Assembly (NCBI RefSeq): GCF_002573715.1
Contig: NZ_PDHM01000017.1
Coordinates: 736,412-800,411 of the forward strand
DNA: 64,000 nucleotides
DNA from: Paenibacillus sp. EZ-K15
Lineage (GTDB): Bacteria; Bacillota; Bacilli; Paenibacillales; Paenibacillaceae
Direction of reading: 5' to 3'
Part shown: positions 1 to 7,337 of the stretch, piece after piece
Position numbering within the stretch: position 1 is the first letter of the stretch
Layout of the letters: each line of letters begins with the position of its first letter
Position numbers and translations under genes: made by a program
The notes under the pieces: generated by a model
Database searches by the model: none
Seen by the model: only the letters and a program-made list of their open reading frames with translations
What the model was told of the DNA's origin: nothing

Positions 1-213
1 ACTATCGACGAACATTCTCAGAAGACAGACCGCGTTTATAGGATGTTTTTCTTGCGATATCAGGAAGGTCCATGCTTCGAAGTTTATACTTTCTGATATC
101 TAAAGAAAAACGTCTATCGACGAACATTCTCAGAAGACAGACCACGTTTATAGGATGTTTTTCTTGCGATATCAGGAAGGCCCATGCTTCGAAGTTTATA
201 CTTTCTGATATCT
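1..213. repeat. Tandem pair of ~112-bp intergenic repeat units (locus 1)
   Basis: Two near-identical units start at about 3 and 115 (period 112 bp) and differ at only a few positions. Each contains the core GAAGACAGACC, a T-rich GTTTTTCTTGCGATATCAG block and the end block CTTCGAAGTTTATACTTTC. Inverted repeats are visible: AAGAAAAACGTC (103-114) pairs with GATGTTTTTCTT (154-165) allowing one G-U, and GATATCAG (168-175) pairs with CTGATATC (205-212). The same unit recurs at 15.8-16.0 kb and 55.7 kb, with fragments at 4.5 and 44.8 kb. No coding frame is supported. The window edge may cut off further units. Confidence 0.85.
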
Positions 214-253
214 AAAAAAAAGAGACAGTACTGGGATATTCCCACCTGTCTCT
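214..253 (-). terminator. Rho-independent terminator of the Gly/Tyr-rich protein gene
   Basis: On the minus strand AGAGACAG (246-253) pairs with CTGTCTCT (221-228), with an inner TGGGA/TCCCA extension. A run of eight T follows. It lies about 40 bp after the stop at 295 and separates that gene from the tandem repeats. Confidence 0.85.
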
Positions 254-294
254 TCTATAAAAACACTGCGCCCGTAAACTAAATTCCTTGACGT

Positions 295-630
295 TTAGAT
301 AAATAAGAATGGAATGAGGAACAACAGCGCTATGGCTTCCCAAGCAAACACATTGCCTCCCCAGCCGTATCCACCATAGCCACCGCCGTAGCCGTAAGGT
401 CCAAATGCGGACGTTTGCGCACCGCTTTTAGCTGACTTCGAAGACTTTTTGCCCTTTTTACCTTTTGTGGACAGTGTATATACGGATGGGTTCGCAAATT
501 CGAGTTCAAGGCCTCGATCATGTACACCGCGAATAGTCCCCACGACTTCTGTTCCATCACGCATGACAGCGCAAACGGTTTTGCCGACGTAACCTCTGCA
601 TCCTTCTGCCGAAATTGGTATTGGTTGCAC
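295..630 (-). CDS. Small Gly/Tyr-rich protein with Sm-like N-terminal stretch and C-terminal hydrophobic helix
   Basis: A 111-aa protein of unknown function. The GTG start at 630 is preceded by GGAGGGGG about 8 nt upstream, so this start is favoured. Residues 12-45 contain the pattern GKTVCAVMRDGTEVVGTIRG, which looks like an LSm/Hfq-type beta strand pair (inference only). A Lys/Ser-rich linker follows, then a YGYGGGYGGYGWGG segment and a hydrophobic C-terminal helix (about residues 93-111) that could anchor it in a membrane or spore surface layer. Similar Gly/Tyr-rich tails occur in spore coat and exosporium proteins of Bacillales, but no specific family is recognised. It is transcribed alone and followed by a strong terminator. 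Confidence 0.75.
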   Translation of the reverse strand: MQPIPISAEGCRGYVGKTVCAVMRDGTEVVGTIRGVHDRGLELEFANPSVYTLSTKGKKGKKSSKSAKSGAQTSAFGPYGYGGGYGGYGWGGNVFAWEAIALLFLIPFLFI

Positions 631-727
631 TTATTTTCCCCCTCCCCAGCGTTTGTGTATTATATTCCGCCTGGGGAGAAGGCGGCAGAGATAGGTGTCC
701 ACATCTCCAAAAATCCGCCTTTTAACC

Positions 728-1819
728 TCACTTAATCGCGTTGGCTTTTCGATAGGCTCTAACCATTAAATCCTCGTCAATCGCGCCTTGAAACCGCTCA
801 GATATCAGACCGTCAGGCGAGATGACGTAGGTGGTCGGATAGGCCACCACCTCGTACCGTCTGGTGCTTGCTCCGTTCTTGTCGTATAGTACAGGAAAGG
901 TTAAGCCGTTCTGCTCGACAAAAGACTGTACCTCACTCATGCTATTTTCCAGATGCGTCATATTTACAGCTAGTATTATCACATTCTCATCCTGATGTTT
1001 ATCGTAAAAATCCTGCATATAAGGCATTTCTACCTTGCAAGGAGGGCACCAGGATGCCCAGAAGTTCAGAAGAACGGTTTGCCCACGATAATCGGACAGT
1101 TTGATCTCCTGCCCTTCCCGATTCATCAGCGAAACCTCCGGTGCGCGAAGACCAGGCTTCAACCCTTCAGCAATGGCTTCGGGATTGTTTTTGTCATTCG
1201 GCGATACGAGCGCTTCTCGTTCGCTGACCGAGGTGGAAGCGAAGTCATAGATTGCCCACACGAAAAGAGCCCCAATGATGAGTTGTACCGCTCCATTTCT
1301 CCCTAATCCCAGGGTAAGAAAGCGGGACAGAGGAGAATGGAATTGAAGCCAGCTAACCGTTAGCAATGCACCGAATAATAAAATAAAGAATAATGAAGAG
1401 TTTATACCGGCCCCGTCCGCCCACAACCACTGAAATACATACCCGGCCAATCCGCTCGCGAATACCAACAACAGAGCGGACTTCAGCAGCAGACCTGAAT
1501 CTTTTCTATTCTTGTTCCAGCGCAGAGCTGCGTAGATCAGGGCTAGAACGGCCCCAAGCCATATCCCCTTCGTTCCGCCCGTCATGTAAATAAGCGAGGT
1601 CGGATGCTGCAAGGTGCGGATCGGATCGAACACCAGCATCCCGAATTTCCATGAAATAAAACCGATGATAAGTACAGATAAATAGGTGTCCAGGATCCAT
1701 CCCCGCTCCGGCATCTGACGCAAACGAATTCGAAGCGCAGCGAAACCAGCCGCCGCACAGATTAGAAAAATCACAATGTCGGCCCTCAACATAAAAGGAC
1801 CTATCGGAATTATACTCAA
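728..1819 (-). CDS. Membrane protein with Lgt-like N-terminus fused to TlpA/ResA-type thioredoxin domain
   Basis: Predicted membrane-anchored thiol-disulfide oxidoreductase acting on the outer face of the membrane. The first ~200 residues carry about six or seven hydrophobic segments; the start (IIPIGPFMLRADI) and a GG-rich segment near residue 80 recall prolipoprotein diacylglyceryl transferase (Lgt). Residues ~220-363 form an AhpC/TSA-TlpA domain with the redox motif WCPPC (Cys258, Cys261) and the cis-Pro loop AYPTTYVI. The TTG start at 1819 is chosen because TTAGGAGG lies 7 nt upstream; the longer frame from 1843 has no ribosome binding site. ResA/CcdA-type partners are not nearby. A good promoter precedes it. 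Function as an extracytoplasmic thiol reductase is known for the domain; the Lgt-like part may simply be a scaffold. Confidence 0.85.
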   Translation of the reverse strand: MSIIPIGPFMLRADIVIFLICAAAGFAALRIRLRQMPERGWILDTYLSVLIIGFISWKFGMLVFDPIRTLQHPTSLIYMTGGTKGIWLGAVLALIYAALRWNKNRKDSGLLLKSALLLVFASGLAGYVFQWLWADGAGINSSLFFILLFGALLTVSWLQFHSPLSRFLTLGLGRNGAVQLIIGALFVWAIYDFASTSVSEREALVSPNDKNNPEAIAEGLKPGLRAPEVSLMNREGQEIKLSDYRGQTVLLNFWASWCPPCKVEMPYMQDFYDKHQDENVIILAVNMTHLENSMSEVQSFVEQNGLTFPVLYDKNGASTRRYEVVAYPTTYVISPDGLISERFQGAIDEDLMVRAYRKANAIK

Positions 1820-1886
1820 ATGCGAGCCTCCTAAGGTCGGCAAAGCAATTGTTAAGTATTGCTATTACCCACCGGGGTATATTCCC

Positions 1887-1915
1887 ATCATAGTAGATTC
1901 CCTCCCCAATGTAAA
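1887..1915 (-). promoter_or_regulatory. SigA-type promoter of the TlpA-fusion gene
   Basis: Reading the minus strand, TTTACA (1910-1915), a 17-nt spacer and TATGAT (1887-1892) lie about 70 bp upstream of the TTG start at 1819. Both hexamers match the SigA consensus in five of six positions. Confidence 0.6.
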
Positions 1916-1933
1916 CTTAAGCGGAGCGCTTTT

Positions 1934-2461
1934 TTAGGAGAAGGGCCGAATCCGATCAATGGAACTCCACAGCAGAGCCATTTCAGTATGTGTTTTTCCG
2001 CCGATGACAATCTCTTTTCGCTTCAGTTCCTGGCCGCCCATATATTTATAAAAATGCTCAGCCTTATTGCCTTCCAACACCCAGACCAATAATGAACGAT
2101 ATCCTTTCACTTGCAGAAATTCCTTCAGCCTCGCAAACAGCTGCTTCCCCCAGCCCTTCCCCTGAATCTCTTCCAAGAGATAGATCGCGTAAAGTTCTCC
2201 TTCATGAGAAATCTTATGCTCTCGCTCCGTCCCGTAAGACATGAACCCGTATACCTCGCCATCTTCATCTGCAATGACCAGCAGTTGTTCGTCCTCCGGC
2301 ATATTGGCAAGCTTCCAGCGCCAGCCTTCTATCCGATCGGCAGCGGACAACTTTCCTAAAAAGCTATCATCCACGATTCCTTTATACGTCGTTTTCCAGC
2401 TATTCACGTGGACGTTAGCGATGCCTGCAACATCATGTTCATTTGCGTGTCTAATATGCAT
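1934..2461 (-). CDS. GNAT family N-acetyltransferase
   Basis: A 175-aa cytoplasmic acetyl-CoA-dependent acetyltransferase. It begins IRHANEHDVAGIANVHVNSW, typical of the family. The acetyl-CoA loop is at EIQGKGWGKQL (about residues 100-110), and the later FYKYMGG segment is the usual beta-bulge end motif. The ATG at 2461 is preferred over an upstream in-frame ATG at 2485 because the AGGAGGAAGAGG Shine-Dalgarno region lies inside the upstream extension. The substrate cannot be told from sequence. It stands alone, divergent from the DUF2334 gene. Confidence 0.85.
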   Translation of the reverse strand: MHIRHANEHDVAGIANVHVNSWKTTYKGIVDDSFLGKLSAADRIEGWRWKLANMPEDEQLLVIADEDGEVYGFMSYGTEREHKISHEGELYAIYLLEEIQGKGWGKQLFARLKEFLQVKGYRSLLVWVLEGNKAEHFYKYMGGQELKRKEIVIGGKTHTEMALLWSSIDRIRPFS

Positions 2462-2630
2462 AAACTTCCTCTTCCTCCTGCTCATATCTTAATCTCTATG
2501 TATTCGCGGACACGATCTGCGATCCTCTTTTTTATGAACGCTTCGTCCCTGATGACGCAATGCCCATTCCCGGCATACATATATCAGGATCGTTATCCCA
2601 AGAAGCTACCCATGGAAGGAGCGCATCTTG

Positions 2631-4460
2631 ATGAATAAAGCATTGATACGGCTTGAAGATATCGGACCGGGCGGCTGGTATGAGACAGAGGAACAACAGG
2701 CAAAGCTGCTGGTAATCGCACAGTTCCTGCATCAGCAACAGATCCCCTTTCACCTGGCCGTCATTCCGCGATATGTCGATCCGGTGCACCATGTGGATCG
2801 GTCGATAGATGATCTGCATGATGAAGTTTCCCTTCGATTTGCAAGGCTGCTGCGAAGGATGGTAGCCCTTGGCGCCTCGCTAGGTATTCATGGATATACG
2901 CATCAGTACGGGGAATCGGTAAGCGGCGACGGATTCGAATTTGCTTATCCCGAATGCAGCGCCAATTGTCCTCCGGATGATCCGCCCGAAGCGCTCCATT
3001 CGCTCCGGCAGCTGAAGCAATCCTATGCTTATCAGCGGGTTCAACGGGCTCATAAGATGTTTCAAGCGGCTGGTCTTACAGCGGTCTGGTATGAAACTCC
3101 CCACTACACCGCTTCATCTGTCCAGCGCCATATTATTGAGATCTGTAACGGCATCCTCTATGAATCTCCGCCTTCCAGCCCGGATGCAAGGACAGCCGCA
3201 CTCCAGCACACCCCGGACGATCCGCTGACAAACGGAACGATCTACGTTCCCACTCCGCTTTATTATGTTGCAGGTGACAAGATTGAGGAAGAAGTCACTC
3301 GTATAATACGGATATTACAGGATTTCACAGGCGATCGTGAACTGGCCTCGTTCTTCTACCACCCTTATCTCGAATTCCCCTATATCCGTTTCCTTGCTGA
3401 CGGCACTGTACATTATGACGAGCATTCGCCGCTTAGAAGAATCATTCAGTCCTTTAAGAGGGAGCTTAAATCGTTTGTGACCATAACCTCAATCTTGCCC
3501 TTCATACCGGATTTCAGGGAAACCCGATGGCAGGACAGGTTGACCATGAATCGCCCTAAGTTTCTGCACGCCACGAGAAAAGAGCAGCCGGATCGATGGA
3601 TCGTCCGGGACGAGGCCAACAACCTATGGTACGACGCTTCTTTTGGGGTCATGTCCCCCATTAAAATCCATAATGGCATACAGTATATACGCCCGCTGTT
3701 GGCAGACTGGCCGCTTTACCCCGGTGGAACTGCGATGGCAGGCGATTATGATGGAGATGGCAGCGTCGATGCGGCTGTATGGCATGCGGAGCTGGGGATT
3801 TGTGAGGTTGCCTTGGGTTCAGGCAGCCGTTTAATACCATCGGGTCATTGGCTCTGTGAATTTGGAGCCGTGAACTGGAAAGCTCTTACGGGGGATTTGG
3901 ACGGGGACGGCAGACATGATTTATTTCTATGGGACCCTGTCACAGGAAAAGCCGCCATTGCTTATAGCTCCGGGTGTCATTTTTATTCTCCCCTAATTCA
4001 GCATGAGGTTTCCGCACAAGGTGAAGGCGTGATTCCCTCCATAGGAGATGTGAATGGCGATGGACTGGATGACCTGGTTGTGTGGAACTCCGACTCGGGC
4101 ACATGCCAGGTCTGGTTAAGCAGCGGAAAACAGCTCGTGGACGCCGGAAATTGGTATTCTGACAAAGATTCCATCGGTTCACCCATATCTGTGATGTTAG
4201 GTGACGTGGATGGGGATGGGCTGAAAGATTTGATTCTCGTTGAACATATCGCAGGGAAATGGCTCGTTCTCTATAGCTTGGGAACCGCCTTCGGGCGGCA
4301 GGAAGAACGGTTTGGGCCTTGGGTTGCCGGTGAATCAATGACACCTCTCATTGGCGATCTAACGGGCAATGGCCGTGTCAGTCTGCTGGCATGGTCTCCG
4401 AATCGGCTCGGCGGAACCTTGGACGCCGCCATCAATTCCAGGGACCGGACAATCGGATAA
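2631..4460 (+). CDS. DUF2334 polysaccharide-deacetylase-like protein with C-terminal FG-GAP/VCBS repeats
   Basis: A 609-aa protein. Residues 1-~290 match DUF2334, a divergent NodB-like deacetylase family: RLEDIGPGGWYE at the start, AVIPRYVDP and GIHGYTHQYGE as the likely metal-binding parts, and FFYHPYLEF later. Residues ~360-600 hold five tandem FG-GAP-like units with Ca-binding loops of the form GDxDGDGxxD (GDYDGDGSVD, GDLDGDGRHD, GDVNGDGLDD, GDVDGDGLKD, GDLTGNGRVS). AAGGAG is 9 nt before the ATG at 2631; a TTG directly before it could also be used. No signal peptide is visible, which is odd for a protein with extracellular-type repeats. It may deacetylate a polysaccharide (inference). Confidence 0.85.
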   Translation: MNKALIRLEDIGPGGWYETEEQQAKLLVIAQFLHQQQIPFHLAVIPRYVDPVHHVDRSIDDLHDEVSLRFARLLRRMVALGASLGIHGYTHQYGESVSGDGFEFAYPECSANCPPDDPPEALHSLRQLKQSYAYQRVQRAHKMFQAAGLTAVWYETPHYTASSVQRHIIEICNGILYESPPSSPDARTAALQHTPDDPLTNGTIYVPTPLYYVAGDKIEEEVTRIIRILQDFTGDRELASFFYHPYLEFPYIRFLADGTVHYDEHSPLRRIIQSFKRELKSFVTITSILPFIPDFRETRWQDRLTMNRPKFLHATRKEQPDRWIVRDEANNLWYDASFGVMSPIKIHNGIQYIRPLLADWPLYPGGTAMAGDYDGDGSVDAAVWHAELGICEVALGSGSRLIPSGHWLCEFGAVNWKALTGDLDGDGRHDLFLWDPVTGKAAIAYSSGCHFYSPLIQHEVSAQGEGVIPSIGDVNGDGLDDLVVWNSDSGTCQVWLSSGKQLVDAGNWYSDKDSIGSPISVMLGDVDGDGLKDLILVEHIAGKWLVLYSLGTAFGRQEERFGPWVAGESMTPLIGDLTGNGRVSLLAWSPNRLGGTLDAAINSRDRTIG

Positions 4461-4510
4461 GGACATGATATACTTCTATACAACATAATCAGGTTTATTC
4501 AGAACTCCCG

Positions 4511-4556
4511 TAATATGCGGTCTGTCTTCTGAGAAAGTACGTCGATGGAAGTTATT
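4511..4556 (-). repeat. Fragment of the ~111-bp intergenic repeat family, inverted
   Basis: On the minus strand this reads CTTCCATCGACGTAC, then CTCAGAAGACAGACCGC, matching the first third of the repeat units at 1-213 and 15.8-16.0 kb. It lies between the DUF2334 and pentapeptide-repeat genes and lacks the later GATATCAG stem. Confidence 0.6.
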
Positions 4557-4605
4557 CTTATAAGTTCTCATCTCTATACTTATTTCTATGTTCGGAGGAG
4601 AAATC

Positions 4606-5298
4606 ATGTCATCCAAAAGCGAAAACCATACCAATAGCAATACAGCCAGTCCATCCCCCTCAGTCAAAATCGTGAAACCCAAGCTCCCCAAGCAGCTTGA
4701 GCCTATGATTCTATCCGATGCCGGCGTTGACGATGAATCCTCGTTCATTCAATCCACTTGTCAGGACGAGACCCTGTCTTATATTTCAGCCGACAAGGTT
4801 CAATTCGATCAAATGATATTCCATAACGTTACGTTCCAGCACGTCACGCTCCACCATGCCGAACTAACGGATCTTGTATTTAACCATTGCGACTTGTCCA
4901 ACGTAGATCTCAGTGAGGCCATTATGTACCGCGTACAATTCAATCATTGCAAAATTCTGGGGCTCGACTTGACCGCAGCCACCATCCGTAATGTCGTGTT
5001 CGATCATTGCACGGGCGACTACGCTACGTTCCGTTTTGCTAACATGAAGCAGGTGTCCTTCCAATCCACCTCGCTCATAAAGTCGGATTTTTATCATTCT
5101 GAATTAAGCAAGGTGGAATTCGTGGATTGCCAGATTGATCAATCACAGTTCTCCGGCACCAAGCTTGCAGGTATCGACTTAAGCCGAACGGATTTCCATA
5201 ATATTGGCGTGACCCTGGAAGATCTTCAAGGATGCATCATTTCACCGCATCAAGCTATCCCGTTAACCAAAATATTCGGTCTTGTCGTCAAAGAGTGA
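4606..5298 (+). CDS. Pentapeptide repeat-containing protein
   Basis: A 230-aa protein with a Ser/Pro-rich N-terminus (about 45 residues) followed by roughly 28 pentapeptide-type repeats (pattern A(D/N)LxX, for example CDLSNVDLSEA and TKLAGIDLSRTDFHN). Such repeats fold into a right-handed quadrilateral beta-helix. The start at 4606 is chosen because GGAGGAGAAATC precedes the ATG; an earlier in-frame ATG lies upstream of the ribosome binding site. Some family members mimic DNA and protect gyrase from quinolones, but most have no known role and nothing here points to a target. It is monocistronic with a terminator at 5365. Confidence 0.85.
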   Translation: MSSKSENHTNSNTASPSPSVKIVKPKLPKQLEPMILSDAGVDDESSFIQSTCQDETLSYISADKVQFDQMIFHNVTFQHVTLHHAELTDLVFNHCDLSNVDLSEAIMYRVQFNHCKILGLDLTAATIRNVVFDHCTGDYATFRFANMKQVSFQSTSLIKSDFYHSELSKVEFVDCQIDQSQFSGTKLAGIDLSRTDFHNIGVTLEDLQGCIISPHQAIPLTKIFGLVVKE

Positions 5299-5364
5299 CC
5301 GTAAGTTATACGTGCTCCCAATAATCGCTTCGTTTATATGGAAAACGTATCCATGCACAGCATA

Positions 5365-5416
5365 AAGCGGCTTACTCCGAGGTCCGCTTGGACCTTTCGG
5401 GTTAAGCCGCTTTTTT
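5365..5416 (+). terminator. Rho-independent terminator after the pentapeptide-repeat gene
   Basis: AAGCGGCTTA (5365-5374) pairs with TAAGCCGCTT (5403-5412), and a T run ends the site. It lies between two convergent genes. Confidence 0.85.
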
Positions 5417-5427
5417 AGATCATCCTA

Positions 5428-6534
5428 TTATTGATCAAGAGTATACTTCTGCAAATCAAGCGGCAGCGGTGCCGGGATGTCACAGGTGCTGATCATCTCA
5501 TAGCGCTTGCCTTCATCGGAAGCATCATGGAATCCCCACATGGCTTCAAGCACATGATAGGCAAGCTCGCCGCTCGCACGATGCGCTCTTCCGCTGCGGA
5601 TGGCATAGGCCATATCCGCTGGGCCGATCCCTCTCGTATTCTCGTTATACCCCGGAAGCAATGGTTCTTCCGTCCACTCGGCTTCTCCGGTCAACCGATA
5701 TTGAACCGAGCCGCCAAAGCCGTTGGGATCCGGGACGAGCATTGTACCCTTGGTGCCGTAGATTTCAATATTAGGAAGCGTGCTCCCTCCAAATACATCA
5801 AAACTCGTAATCAGTGTGCCAATCGCACCGTTATGAAACTCCATAAGTCCAGCCACGTGAGTAGGAATGTCCACCTGAATCTTCTGACCCTGTTTCTTCT
5901 CACTGGTAATCGTCCGCTCCGTAAGGGCCGTTCCGGTCATGCCGCTAATACGGCGGATTGGCCCCAGCAGCTGAACCAGCGCTGTCAGGTAGTAAGGCCC
6001 CATGTCAAACATCGGACCACCGCCAGCGGCATAATAAAATTCCGGATCGGGATGCCAATGCTCGTGTCCGCGGCTCATCATAAAGGCGGTCGCTGCAATC
6101 GGCTTGCCGATGCGTCCGTCTTCAATTAGTTTCAGTGCCGTTTGGATACCGGCTCCAAGGAATGTCTCAGGAGCGCATCCGACAAGCAGCCCTTTGGACG
6201 CAGCCATATCCAGCACCGCCTTACCCTCTTCTCGGGTTACGCCAAGCGGCTTTTCCACGTACACATGCTTGCCGGCTTGCAGTGCATCCAGCATAATTTG
6301 CGCATGAAGTGCAGGTATCGTCAGATTAATGACCAGCTCAATCTCCGGATCTGCAAGCAGTTCCTCGGTAGTGTATACATTCGGGATATTATACTTGGCA
6401 GCCTGTTCCTCGGCACGGGCACGATCGATATCCGCACAAGCCGTCAGCTCCAGGATATCGAACTTATGGCAGTTTTCCATATATATGCCGCTGATTTTTC
6501 CGCATCCGATGATGCCAACCTTTACTTTCTTCAT
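5428..6534 (-). CDS. Gfo/Idh/MocA family oxidoreductase
   Basis: A 368-aa NAD(P)-dependent sugar/polyol dehydrogenase-like protein. The N-terminal Rossmann fold starts KVGIIGCGKISGIY (GxGxxG variant). The family EKP motif is at VEKPLGVTREEGK (about residues 94-106), and the C-terminal alpha/beta domain carries MFDMGPYYLTALVQLLGP, the usual GGGxxxDxGxHxxD-like catalytic stretch. AAGGAGA lies 8 nt before the ATG. It is the last gene of the operon LacI - Gfo/Idh - ThuA - Gfo/Idh, with a 20-bp gap after the ThuA gene. In other bacteria ThuA partners with such dehydrogenases in 3-keto-sugar metabolism; that role here is inference. Confidence 0.88.
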   Translation of the reverse strand: MKKVKVGIIGCGKISGIYMENCHKFDILELTACADIDRARAEEQAAKYNIPNVYTTEELLADPEIELVINLTIPALHAQIMLDALQAGKHVYVEKPLGVTREEGKAVLDMAASKGLLVGCAPETFLGAGIQTALKLIEDGRIGKPIAATAFMMSRGHEHWHPDPEFYYAAGGGPMFDMGPYYLTALVQLLGPIRRISGMTGTALTERTITSEKKQGQKIQVDIPTHVAGLMEFHNGAIGTLITSFDVFGGSTLPNIEIYGTKGTMLVPDPNGFGGSVQYRLTGEAEWTEEPLLPGYNENTRGIGPADMAYAIRSGRAHRASGELAYHVLEAMWGFHDASDEGKRYEMISTCDIPAPLPLDLQKYTLDQ

Positions 6535-6554
6535 GATCCAAGTCTCCTTCTGCC

Positions 6555-7286
6555 TTATTGGCTGTCTCCCATGCCTGTGTAGCCTTGACCTTCCGTAAAC
6601 ACACTCATGTCCGAACCCGAATACAACGCTTTGCCTTCAGCAGCCCAAAGCAATCCCCTGCGCATCATTTCCTTCACCTGCGGCATATCCACGATATCGG
6701 CATGATGGCCGAGGGAATTGTAATAGACCCGTCCATATCCCCAGCGCTTCGTCCACGCCACCGGCATGTCGACCGCTTTGTTCAGCAGGTGCGGTCCGGC
6801 TGCAACCGGAAAACGAGTGGTTGCCAGCACTTCAACGGCCGGATCCACATGCAGATAATACTGCTCGGAGGCCACCGTGAAATCCTGCATTCCTGCTACC
6901 AGCGGGCTGGAGCTCGATTTAATCTCAACCCGGTATTTCACGCCGTCGTTGCCTGGATGCGCAACCCAGTTTCCTCCTGTCATGAACTGCCAATCCACAT
7001 TGTTGCGGAACGAATCACACATGCCGCCGTGGCAGCCCGCCAAGCCGGTTCCCTTCTGTACGGCAAGCGATACGTTCTCCACCTGCTCCTTCGATATTTC
7101 TCCCATCGTCCATACCGGCACGATCAGATCCAAGGCTTGAAGCTTCTCTGCATCATTAAAAGCATCCAGCGTGTCGGATACCTCTACCTCATATTGCTCA
7201 TCCCGAAGCAATTCCGCGAAAATGCCGGCAACCTGTTCGGGTTCATGTCCGTCCCAGCCGCCCCATACAATTAAAGCCTTTTTCAT
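6555..7286 (-). CDS. ThuA-like domain protein
   Basis: A 243-aa protein with a class I glutamine amidotransferase-like fold. It starts KKALIVWGGWDGHEP and contains the ThuA-typical segments LVGCHGGMCDSFR-like (here LAGCHGGMCDSFRNN, about residues 82-96), HPGNDGVKYRVE and YYNSLGHHADI (about residues 200-210). ThuA of Sinorhizobium meliloti works with ThuB in trehalose utilisation, and more recent views link the family to hydrolysis of 3-keto-glycosides. The gene sits between two Gfo/Idh genes in one operon, which fits an oxidise-then-cleave pathway. AGGAG lies 8 nt upstream of the ATG. There is no signal peptide, so it is cytoplasmic. Confidence 0.88.
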   Translation of the reverse strand: MKKALIVWGGWDGHEPEQVAGIFAELLRDEQYEVEVSDTLDAFNDAEKLQALDLIVPVWTMGEISKEQVENVSLAVQKGTGLAGCHGGMCDSFRNNVDWQFMTGGNWVAHPGNDGVKYRVEIKSSSSPLVAGMQDFTVASEQYYLHVDPAVEVLATTRFPVAAGPHLLNKAVDMPVAWTKRWGYGRVYYNSLGHHADIVDMPQVKEMMRRGLLWAAEGKALYSGSDMSVFTEGQGYTGMGDSQ

Positions 7287-7337
7287 GATAGCACTCCTTT
7301 TTTTATGTGTCCGGCCAAGATTGGCCGAATGACTTGA

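Noticed and set aside
1..213. Tandem direct repeats as a possible CRISPR array
   Set aside because: Units are ~112 bp with no short repeat/variable spacer pattern, only two copies, and no cas genes in the window.
5431..7274. Long plus-strand frames (about 230-240 aa) opposite the Gfo/Idh and ThuA genes
   Set aside because: They are antisense shadows of clear enzymes with conserved motifs on the minus strand.
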